The position numbers and the translations under genes are program-made. 64,000 nucleotides of DNA from Spisula solida. Taxonomy: Eukaryota > Mollusca > Bivalvia > Venerida > Mactridae. Shown here in pieces: positions 54,256 through 64,000 of the stretch. The stretch's first letter is position 1; each line of letters starts with the position of its first letter. The notes under the pieces are model-generated. The model did no database searches, was not told the origin of the DNA, and saw only the letters and a list, made by a program, of their open reading frames with translations. The DNA lies in contig OX365946.1 of the NCBI GenBank assembly GCA_947247005.1, positions 54,028,734 to 54,092,733 of the forward strand, written 5' to 3'.

Positions 54256-55423
54256 TCACTTCCGTTTTAAAAACGAAAGTTATCTACAGTTAACAAATTC
54301 GTTTTAGACGAAATAATTATTCAGTACGGAGTAGTCGTTCTTGACCGTCTATAATGTAGGCCTTTTTTTAGTCCGGATACTGGATTTTAGTTATAGCCAC
54401 TTTTCGTCCAATCAAAATTCTTACAAATGTCAGAACAACAACTTTCGGAATACATCAGCTCTGTTCGACGGCTTCAATGGCGTAAATAAGGACATTTCAG
54501 TAGTGAAATGAAACAGGAATAATTTATGTATCAATGAGGTTAGTGTTCTTGCAATAATTTGTTTTCAATGATAGAAAAGGCATTAATGAAGGCATGTGTG
54601 GTCTGCCTTTACTTTGTATTGCTTTTAAAGGCTCATAATCGGTCACCAAACAGCGACAAAGAATCGTGTCGCAAAGTGCTACATACAACTACTCGGGAGC
54701 CGGTGAGACCTAACATCATGTAATGTAATGAAATGATACGTTTGGTCTCTGTTGGGACTACATGTAGCATGCCAGTACGGCAGTAGTCAAATTACAATCA
54801 TTTATATGTCAACATGCCATGCGATTAGTTTTCTTTAGACCATGTAAAAATAGAATTCTAGATATCTTAATGACATAAACAATTAATGACAATGTTTATT
54901 TATATTGTCAAAATATATAAAACATCATAATACCTGAAAAGTTGTAATTTCTATTCAATATTAATCATTGTTGTCACTTGTTACCAAAATAAACGGAACT
55001 GTTTTTTCGGCATACCTCGGATCACGCTAATTGGTGACCTCAGAAGCCTGTATGTGTTAGGCCATTTTAATTCCTCGTAGCAGTTACTTCCCTTGGCGTT
55101 TCGTAGAAGAAACAAAACTTTGATTTGCTTCCTGTTCATAACGTAATTTTCCAAAAAGTTTACTAGATTTTAACATACTAATAAAAATACAAATGAAAAA
55201 GTGCACCAACCTTGTACAACCTATTTATACTGCCTAACGCCTCCTTTTCAGTATTATTGGCAGACTTAAAATTAATGATGAAAGAGGTGTGATACAAAGG
55301 TGCATTACCCTAGCTCGAATAGAGTCCTTGGTTCTTTAACGTGCCCGATGTATAGCACCAATACACATGACTTCCTGTGGGTTTCCAACCAGTTATCTCT
55401 AGTTGGGTAGGCTGAGAAGCGTT

Positions 55424-55512
55424 TCAGAAATGACCATGGCAAGTGCCCCGTCCAAGATTCAAACCAAGGACCTCTCGATTAGTAGTGAAGAGTGTTATCC
55501 ACTCAACCACCG
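55424..55512 (-). repeat. tRNA-Ser-like SINE head
   Basis: The minus strand reads GGTGGTTGAGTGG (A box) then GGTCCTTGGTTTGAATCTTGG (B box). Both promoter boxes are well kept, but the arms do not pair fully and there is no 3' terminator in the right place. A tRNA-derived SINE is most likely. Confidence 0.6.
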
Positions 55513-55617
55513 TGGATTCCAATGTACTGAGTGTAAACAGTTTCCTCATGAGAATTTTCTTACTATCAGATACATAGTTCGTAGTGTATTTGGAGGCTTC
55601 ACTCAGGACAGGCAACT

Positions 55618-55925
55618 GGCATGCTAGCCCAGTTAGCAGAGCTTCGGATTAGTATACCAGGGGCCGTGAATTCAAGTTCATTGTCGGGTGCAATTTTTCC
55701 TCTTCTATTCTTACTTACTTTACTGGTGTCAGAAGTGGGATGACACCCATGCAGAGGCATGCCGCAGCACTATGTAGAGCTCTAAGAAATGGAAGGTGGA
55801 GGAGTGTCGTGGATGTGGAAGCTTGACTCACATCAGATGCCAGCTAACTCAAATGGCCGAGCTACAGACTAGTATACCACAGGTTGTGGGTAAAGTACAA
55901 TGTCAGTTACACTTTCCCTCTTCCA
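55618..55925 (+). repeat. Duplicated tRNA-like SINE units
   Basis: GCTAGCCCAGTTAGCAGAGC (A box) and GTGAATTCAAGTTC (B box) occur at 55622-55680. A decayed second copy (AATGGCCGAGC...AGTATACCACAGG) lies at 55850-55905. Both share AGTATACCA and CCTCTTC-type tails. Confidence 0.55.
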
Positions 55926-56184
55926 GTTGCTTTAGTTTTAACAATTTCAATATTTACCTCCCTTATTGTGAATGGCCTCCTGTTTTAAATGGTAACAGCC
56001 AATACAGGTAACCATTGAAAGCAGATCTTCATCACTATTGCAATCATTAACAATGAAATGTCAGGTAATTCATGTGACCACTATATCTAACAATATATCA
56101 TAGAGGATCATAGATCCACGGCGCTCACCTGCTAAACATGGCCAAACTTTGAACATTTTGACTAAACTTGATGAAGGTTAAAGC

Positions 56185-56337
56185 ACAGGCCTAAGAAATT
56201 ATATCACAAAATACAGAGTTTTGAAATTCCCCACCATCCCGTCATTACTATACTGTATATATAATCATATATAGTAATGACGTGAAGATGGGGAATTTCA
56301 AAACTCTGTATTTTGTGATATAATTTCTTAGGCCTGT
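56185..56337. mobile_element. 153-bp hairpin MITE with 9-bp target duplication
   Basis: Tips ACAGGCCTAAG and CTTAGGCCTGT. The arms of about 68 nt pair almost perfectly around a TA-rich loop near 56262. GGTTAAAGC stands on both sides (56176-56184, 56338-56346). A 9 bp duplication suggests a Mutator-type or Merlin-type transposase. Confidence 0.85.
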
Positions 56338-57321
56338 GGTTAAAGCAAAACTGTAAAAGCAAAACTGAGGCATCCAGAGTGTTAAGAAGGTTTTGCTATA
56401 ATTTGACATATTGACCTAGTTTTTTAGCCACATGACTCAGCTTCAAACTTGACCTTAAGGTCATCAAGATAAACATTTTGACCAAACTGCATGAAGGTTA
56501 AAGCAAAAATGTGGCCAGAGTGTTAACAAGGTTTTCCTATTATTTGACCTTTTGACCTAGTTTTTGACCCCGCATGAACCAACTTCGAACTTGACCTTAA
56601 GGTCACCAAGATAAACATTTTGACTAGACTTCATGAATATTAAAGCAACAAGAGGGCCCAAAGGGCCCTAGGTCGCTCACCTGCCGTACTAGTGCATGCA
56701 TACCCCTATGGTGACCCTACACATTTTCTGAATAAAATTTAAGGACATTCAGCCTCTATTGCATGTTTTTGTATGATTTGACCGTGTGACCTAGCTTTTG
56801 ACACCAGATGAATTAATTAATATCAAACTTAACCTAGTTTGTGTTGAGATGATCATTAGGACCATTTTAATTTCATAAAGATTAAGTCGAAATTGTGACC
56901 TCTGGTGACTACACAGGGTTTTTCTATGATCTGACCTATAATTTAAACAAAATATATTGGAAAACAATTTCCTCCATATAACTGTACAAATACATGCTAT
57001 AAAGATAGAACAATACCTAAACACTTAAAAAAATAAAAATAATGGTTCTAGTGGGGTTTGAACCCACGACCCTCAGGAAAATGTCAATTGACATTGTGAC
57101 CTTGTTTTTGACCCCACATGACCCAAAATCGAACTTGGCCTAGATTTTGCTGACAGGATCATTGTGACAAAGTTTCATAAAGATTAAGTTGAAATTGTAA
57201 CCTCTGGCGACTACACAAGGTTTTTCTATGATTTGATCTATAATTTAAACAAAATTTCCTCCATATAACTGTACAAATACATGCTATAAAGACAAAACAA
57301 TACCTAAACACTAAAAAAAAT

Positions 57322-58268
57322 AACAAGAGGGCCCAAAGGGCCATAGGTCGCTCACCTGTCCTAGTAGTTCATGCACCCCTAATGGTGGCATCTATGGCAT
57401 GTACAAGGTTTTCATATTGTCTTATGCTCTATAGTTTACATCACATTTAGACCCAATGACATATTGAAGTGATTGGACCTTGTGACCTAGTTTTTGACCC
57501 CGGATGACCCAATATTAAACTTGACCTGGATTTTTTTGAGATGATCATTGTGACTAAGTTTCATAAAGATAAGACAAAAATTGTGACCTCTAGTGACTAC
57601 ACAAGGTTTTTCTATGATTTGACCTTGTGACCTAGTTTTTGACCCCGGATGACCCAATATCAAACTTGACCTAGATTTTGTTGAGATGATCATTGTGACC
57701 AAGTTTCATAAAGATTAGACCAAAATTGTGACCTCTACTGACTACACAAGGTTTTTCTATGATTTGACCTAGTGACCTAGTTTTTGACCCCAGATGACCC
57801 AATAACGAACCTGACCTAGATTTTGTTGAGATGATCATTGTGACCAAGTTTCATAAAGATTAGACCAAAATTGTGACCTCTAGCGACTACACAAGGTTTT
57901 TCTGTTATCTGACCTTGTGACCTAGTTTTTGACCTCGGATGACCCAATATCAAACTTGACCTAGATTTCGTTGAGATGATCATTTTGACCAAGTTTCATA
58001 AAGATTAGACCAAAATTGTGACCTTTAGTGACTACACAAGGTTTTTCTATGATTTGACCTTGTGACCTAGTTTTTGACCCCGGATGACCCAATATCGAAC
58101 TTGACCTAGATTTTGTTGAGATGATCATTGTGACCAAGTTTCATAATGATTAAGCTAAAACTGTGACATCTAGTGTCTACACAAGTAATTGTGGACGGAC
58201 GAAGGACGGACGACGGACGAAGAGTGATCACAAAAGCTCTTTCTGTCACTTTGTGACAGGTGAGCTAA
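57322..58268. mobile_element. Pearl-like element inserted into an older repeat (complete)
   Basis: Head AACAAGAGGGCCCAAAGGG, five to six monomers, an ACGGACG microsatellite (58191-58222) and tail GTGACAGGTGAGCTAAAA. It splits a repeat whose unsplit version is at 57016-57070 (CAATACCTAAACACT ... GGTTCTAGTGGGG). Confidence 0.8.
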
Positions 58269-59171
58269 AAAAATATGGTTCCAGTGGGGGGTTGAACCCA
58301 CGACCCTCAGGAAAATGTCAATTGACATTGTGATTTTTATAATTTTATAATTGACATTGTGACTCCCAGATGACCCAAAATCGAACTTGACCTAGATTTT
58401 GTTGACATGATCATTGTGACCAAGTTTCTTAAAGATTTATAAAAAATTATGACCTCCAGTGACTACACAAGGTTTTTCTATAATTTGACCTAGTGATCTA
58501 GTTTTTGACCTCAGATGACCCAATATCGAATTTGACCTAGATTTTGTTGAGATGATCATTGTAACCAAGTTTTGTAAAGATTAACATTTTGACCAAACTT
58601 CATGAAGATTAAAGCAATTAAAGCAAAAATGTGGCCACCAGAGTGTTAATAAGGTTTTGCTATTATTTGACCTGTTGACCTAGTTTTTGACCCCACATGA
58701 TCCAACTTTGAACTTGACCTTAAGGTCATCAAGATAAACATTTTGACCAAACTGCATGAAGATTAAACAAGAGGATCATAGATCCTGGGGCGCTCACCTG
58801 CTAAACATGGCCAAACTTTGAACTTGACCTTATGGTCATCAAGATAAACATATTGACCAAACTTGATTAAGATTAAAGCAAAACTGAGGCCTCCAGAGTG
58901 TTAATAAGGTTTTTCTATTATTTGACCTTTTGACTGAGTTTTTGACCCCACATGACCCAACTTCGAACTTGGCCTAAATTTCATTAATATACAACGTTAG
59001 ACCAAGTTTGGTGAAGATCAAAGAAAAAATGTGACCTTCAAAGTGTTAACAAGGTTTTCTTATTATTTGACCTTATGACCTAGTTTTTGACCCCAAATGA
59101 CTCAACTTTGAACTTCAGACCTTAAGGTCACCAAGATAAACATTTTGACCAAACTTCATAAAGGTTAAAGC

Positions 59172-60840
59172 AACAAGAGGGCCCAAAGGGCCCTAGGTCG
59201 CTCACCTGTCGAACTTGACCTAGATTTTGTTCAGATGATCATTGTGACCAAGTTTCATACAGATTAGGCCAATATCGTGACCTCTAGTGACTACACAAGG
59301 TTTTATATGATTTGACCTAATGACCTAGTTTTTGACCCCAAATAAACCAATATCAAACTTGACCTACATTTTGTTGAGATGATCATTGTGACCAAGTTTC
59401 ATAAAGATAAGGTCGAAATTGTGACCTCTAGTGACTACAAAAGGTTTTTCTATGATTTGACCATGTGACCTAGTTCTTGACCCCGGATGACTCAATATCG
59501 AACTTGACCTAGATTTTGTTGAGATGATCATTGTGACCAAGTTTCAAACAGATTAGGCCAATATTGTGACCTCTAGTGACTACACAAAGTTTTTCTATTA
59601 TTTGACCTTGTGACCTAGTTTTTGACCTCGGATGACCCAATATCGATCCTGACCTAGACTATGTTAAGATGATCATTGTGACTGGGTTTCATAAAGATTA
59701 GACCAAAATTGTGACCTCTAGTGACTACACAAGGTTTTTCTATGATTTTACCTTGTGACCTAGATTTTGACCCCGGATGACCCAATATCCAACTTGACCT
59801 AGATTTTATCGAGATGATCATTGTGACTGAGTTTCATAAAGATTTAGTCAAAATCATGACCTCTAGTGACTACACAAGGTTTTTCTATGATTTGACCTTG
59901 TGACCTAGTTTTTGACCCCGGATGACCCAATATCAAACTTGACCTAGATTTTGTACAGATGATCATTGTGACCAAGTTTCATAAAGATTAAGTCAAAATT
60001 GTGACCTCTAGTGACTACACAAGGTTTTTCTATGATTTGACCTTGTGACCTAGTTTTTGACCCCGGTTAACCCAATATCGAAATTGACCTAGATTTTGTT
60101 GAGATGATCATTGTGACTGAATTTCATAAAGATTAAGTCAAAATTGTGACCTCTAGTGACTACACAAGGTTTTTCTATGATTTGACCTAATGACCTAGTT
60201 TTTGACCCAGGATGACCCATTATCGAACTTGACCTAGATTTTGTTGACATGATCATTGTGACTGGGTTTCATAAAGATTAAGTAAAAATTGTGACCTCTA
60301 GCGACTACACAAGGTTTTTCTATGATTTGACCTTGAGACCTAGTTTTTGACTCCAGATGACCCAATATCAAACTTGACCTAGATTTTGTTCAGATGATCA
60401 TTGTGACCAAGTTTCATAAAGATTAAGTCAAAATGGTGACCTCCAGTGACTACACAAGGTTTTTCTATGATTTGACCTAGTGACCTAGTTTTTGACCCCA
60501 GATAACCCATTATCGAACTTGACCTAGATTTTGTTAAGATGATCATTGTGATCAAGTGTCATAAAGATTTAATCAAAATTGTGACCTATTGTGACTACAC
60601 AAGGTTTTTCTATGATTTGACCTAGTGACCTAGTTTTTGACCCCAAATGACCCAATATCGAACTTGGCCTAGATTTTGTTGAGATGATCGTTGTGACCAA
60701 GTTTCATAAAGATTAGGCTAAAATTGTGACCTCTAGTGTCTACACAAGCCAATTGTTGACGGACGGACGACGGACGACGTACGACGGACGAAGAGTGATC
60801 ACAAAAGCTCACTCTGTCACTTTGTGACAGGTGAGCTAAA
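59172..60840. mobile_element. Pearl-like element, complete longer copy
   Basis: Same head and tail as 57322-58268, with about ten to eleven monomers and an ACGG-type microsatellite at 60756-60792. It interrupts AAGGTTAAAGCAA / AATGTGGCC, which is continuous at about 56495-56515. Confidence 0.8.
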
Positions 60841-61315
60841 AATGTGGCCTCCAGAGTGTTAACAAGGTTATCCTATTATTTGACCTTTTGACCTAGTTTT
60901 TGACCCCACATGACATGACTTCAAACTTGACCTAGATTACATTGAGATACAACTACTGACCAAGTTTGGTGAAGATCAAAGCAAAAATGTGACCTCCCGA
61001 GTGTTATCAAGGTTTTGCTATTAACTTTTGTTTTGTAAGTTGCGTCGTCATGGTCATGCTCACGTGTTTTTGTGTACATAACAAAACAAACAAGTTCTCG
61101 TAGCGGTAACATTTTCAAAGGTGTCAAGGATACATCGGATACCGGTACTGTGGGTGATATTAGTTGTTATTTGTGTTTTTAATTCTTCATCGATCTAAAA
61201 TCAGCGTAGTTTCACGCATCCAGCACACTCGAGTGACAAAGTCTACTAGATTTCAACCAAGTCAATTAACTTTATTAAGCTCGTACTTTGGGCCCTTCGT
61301 GGGGAATGTCCAATT

Positions 61316-64000
61316 AAGTTAAGATAAGATAAGATAAGATAAACTTTATTTAACGTCGATTATAGTTAACATAATAAACATAAGCTACAAGCTTGTATTC
61401 GACATAACAAAGAAATCATATATTTAAGTATATGCATAGAACATTTATATGAGACATATAATAATATATACAAACAATGTTACAAGAGAATTAATTAACA
61501 AATGAAACTACAAATATGCAAGACGAACTAAAAACAAAAATTACAATGCTAAACTATACGGACAAAATTAATCTGTTTGGTTTATCAGGATCATCAGTGG
61601 ACAGAAAATACAGTGAGTTGACAAGAAAGTTGCTGGCTCTAAAATTGTGTATAGTCTGTAAATTTAGTAATATTATGATTTCTGAAATTTCATTATTAGT
61701 TGAAGATAATATAAATTAAGTTTTTGAAGGACACTATTTATAATAGGTTGTCTTATATCACATGAAATAACCATGCTTTGTACATGGTCATGAAGGAACT
61801 AACACAATTTGCAGAAATAAAACAAGTATAACAATTATATACAACATGTACATATGTCAGTCTAAGATAATTAAAGTGGGACTAAGCAAATACATTCATA
61901 ATTATTAAAAGATTGTTACATATTAATTTATCCTAAGATAGACTCAGATAAAATGCCAGATAACACCAATGCTATTGTTTGGATTAAAGATATTTAACTG
62001 CTTAGTAAAATTGTTATCTAAAGTGTTCAATAATTAGCTTATATGACTGGTATTTAAAAGCATTTATATTTAGGATTAATTATTAAAGCTTAGCAACGGA
62101 CAGAAAAATATACTACATCAAATAGGATGTTGCTGGTTCTGTAATATTTAAAACCATTGAGAAGTTTATAAGGTGAATTGAATCAGGGTGATTGAAATGG
62201 TGATTGAAATTTGGTTACCATGCTATGCTTGTTCAAGTCTATGGCTTCATTATTATATGAAGTATTTATATTAAAGTATTTAAGTGATACCCTGTAAAAT
62301 GAGTGTCTTTTCAGTCCTACTTAATATACCACAACATGATCAGACTAATAATCTACTATAAAAGACATTCACATGGCATAGTAGTCAATAAATTGAATAA
62401 TATACAAACTGAACTAAAAAGGAGAGAAGAAAAGTGAGACTAAGCCACTCTTGCACACACATACAGGCACTACTAAATCATTCCACGAACAAGACATGCT
62501 CTCTCACACAGACATGATTACATGTATATACAATTAGGAAATTCAAAACATGTGTTCAAATACACCAAAAATGTTCTTGGGCTGATACAGACACAATCAT
62601 AACATTAGACGACTACACCTATGCATAGTAGTCCAGTACCTTCCTTAAGACATATGTAAGGACAGGATGGACGCATTCTTACCGCATAGAAAAATTTTAG
62701 TACAATACTTCAGGAGCTTAGTTTCTACGAAAAGTCGAAACAGAAACGAAGCATCTGAGTAGACATTGTACATTATCAACGTGAGGGAAAATAAAGCGCC
62801 TTCTTTAATGAAATCACATGTAGTTAGTGTATTCGATCGATGTTCATTGGTATATATGTATACTTGGTATGTGAACCTCAATAGTACAGAGCTTTAATGA
62901 ATTTTGGGCAGCAAATTAAAAAGTTTGGGTACATTTTGACATCATCTAAAGTTTCGCACAGTTGTGAGTCTATCGTACCGAGAATGTATTGGATGAAATG
63001 GGGTCTGTCTGCACTAATTAACATGTCGCATACGCTATCATTGATTTCATTTGATAATTTTGTTAGAAACATTCACAATGCATAGTAGATTATATACAAA
63101 CTGCAATAGAGAGAAAAAGTCAGTCTAAGCAAATGCATTTGTAATAAGTGCAAAGCAGATTATGTACATACACACATAGTCACAATCATACAGCTTAAGA
63201 TAGTAGAAGTAGAAGAATGATGTTTAGTAGATATAAAGTAAAGATATTATCTATATGATACTTAGAGTTTTCAAATTAACATTACTGTTATATGTCATTT
63301 AAAATGTTATGTGTACATATTTTGACTATGTTGTCTATTTCAAAACAATATACATGTACAGCATTTCAATATCAACATGGGATCATAAAATATACATGAA
63401 AAAACAAATACAGGAAAAAAAACAAATAACAAACATACATTGGGTTCCATAATAAATGTATATACACATAGAAAGTGACAATTTTATTACTGACACATAG
63501 AACAGGTACAGTGCTCATTACTCCAAATTTTTATAAGCTGTTTAAATTCAGTAAACTTAGATGCGCATCTGATATGATTAGGGAGGTTGTTCCAAACTTT
63601 AGCTGCTTCAAAGCGGAAGCTCTTTTTTCCATATGTTGTAGTACGTACTTTAGGTAAGTCCAGAGTATTGCTATGTCTAAATTGGTAATTTGAGGAGCGA
63701 ACACTTACAAGTTCCTGCATATAATCAGGAGAGATGTTGTTAAGGCATTTGAAAACTTCTATTGCGAGTTGTTTTATTCGAGAAATGTGAAGTGTTGGCA
63801 AGTTGATTCGATTTAACAAATCTTCATATGAAGAAGAGTAGTCATTGTAAACAACTTTCAGAGCCCTAAATTGTAATCTTTCAAGTTTTTCAGTATTTTT
63901 CTTACTACAAAAATGCCAAACAATTGGACAATAGTTGAAATTCGATCTGATAAAACATTTGTAAATAGTGATCCTTGTTTCTATATTAACGAGCGGACAT
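61316..64000 (-). mobile_element. Minus-strand CR1/L2-type LINE, 3' part
   Basis: On the minus strand the element ends with AATAAAG (61350-61344) and a TTATC repeat tail (about 61316-61341). About 2.1 kb of apparent 3' sequence separates the tail from the stop codon of the reverse-transcriptase ORF at 63487. That is unusually long, so part of it may be another insertion. Loose repeats (AGTCTAAGCAAAT-like) occur near 61865, 62440 and 63125. Confidence 0.75.
63487..64000 (-). CDS. LINE reverse-transcriptase C-terminal region, partial
   Basis: The frame is open from the window edge to the stop at 63489-63487 (about 170 codons). It shows ITIYKCFIRSNFNYCPIVW, then LERLQFRALKVVYND, RIKQLAIEVFKCLNNISPDY and YGKKSFRFEAAKVWNNLPNH, the conserved tail of CR1/L2/Jockey-type reverse transcriptases. 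No stop or frameshift is seen in this part, so it is better preserved than the LINE at 9-13 kb. The catalytic blocks lie beyond the window. Confidence 0.85.
   Translation of the reverse strand, partial: CPLVNIETRITIYKCFIRSNFNYCPIVWHFCSKKNTEKLERLQFRALKVVYNDYSSSYEDLLNRINLPTLHISRIKQLAIEVFKCLNNISPDYMQELVSVRSSNYQFRHSNTLDLPKVRTTTYGKKSFRFEAAKVWNNLPNHIRCASKFTEFKQLIKIWSNEHCTCSMCQ

Larger units (their letters stand above)
56102..61020. mobile_element. Nested cluster of pearl/CvA-like elements
   Basis: Monomers of about 148 bp carrying TTTTTGACCCCGGATGACCC and GAGATGATCATTGTGACC fill the region (about 25 copies). Two head types occur: AGAGGATCATAGATCC (56102, 58770) and CAAGAGGGCCCAAAGGGCCC (56648, 57324, 59174). 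Complete inner elements are listed separately. There is no gene; the interspersed tRNA-like words GGTTTGAACCCACGACC (57056) and GGTTGAACCCACGACC (58289) are B-box relics. Confidence 0.8.

Noticed and set aside
55424..55512. Possible tRNA-Ser gene
   Set aside because: A and B boxes are present but the stems do not pair and the distance is wrong. A tRNA-derived SINE is the better explanation.
61516..61719. 67-codon plus-strand ORF
   Set aside because: It lies antisense in the tail of the minus-strand LINE, with low-complexity A/T-rich codons and no recognised similarity.

Overview
This is a 64 kb stretch of an animal nuclear genome, most likely a bivalve mollusc. It is AT-rich, its genes are split by introns, and it is crowded with low-copy transposon remnants. 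The bivalve inference rests on many elements built like the oyster pearl/CvA group: short terminal inverted repeats, central arrays of roughly 150-180 bp monomers, and an ACGG-type microsatellite near one end. Degenerate CR1/L2-type LINEs and tRNA-derived SINE-like fragments fit the same picture. Nothing points to a bacterial or plasmid origin. No CRISPR array, rRNA or intact tRNA gene was found.

Two host genes can be supported. (1) A small plus-strand gene at 3825-7752, in three exons, encodes a 66-residue secreted single-domain Kazal protease inhibitor. It has a TATA box, a signal peptide, all six cysteines, a GC-AG intron and a poly(A) signal. (2) A large minus-strand gene runs from about 54.2 kb (a putative untranslated first exon) to 20.48 kb. 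Fifteen coding exons with consistent splice sites and phases give a predicted 833-residue intracellular protein. It carries four SPRY domains arranged as two duplicated pairs, each pair followed by a helical segment, and it ends in Cys-Val-Ile-Leu, a geranylgeranylation-type CaaX box. I consider this the most interesting object in the window.

Layout. 1-3.0 kb: an old repeat split by a TTAA-flanked element, a palindrome and a pearl-like element. 3.7-7.8 kb: the Kazal gene, with foldback elements in its introns. 8-9.1 kb: tandem repeats. 9.1-13.2 kb: a plus-strand LINE inactivated by one stop codon and several frameshifts. 13.4-20.4 kb: non-autonomous elements. 20.5-54.3 kb: the SPRY gene. Its introns hold an unusual number of minisatellites (units of 32, 34, 38, 39, 49/58, 50 and about 25-31 bp), a duplicated 477 bp MITE, a 3.0 kb element with long terminal inverted repeats, and two nested TA-flanked elements. 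54.5-61.1 kb: tRNA-like SINE pieces and nested pearl-like elements. 61.3-64 kb: the 3' part of a minus-strand LINE whose reverse-transcriptase ORF runs off the right edge.

The two host genes have no evident functional link. Most of the remaining sequence is a record of transposition. Several insertions can be dated relative to each other because a pre-insertion copy of the target lies in the same window. All exon models were read by eye from the sequence and have no transcript support here.
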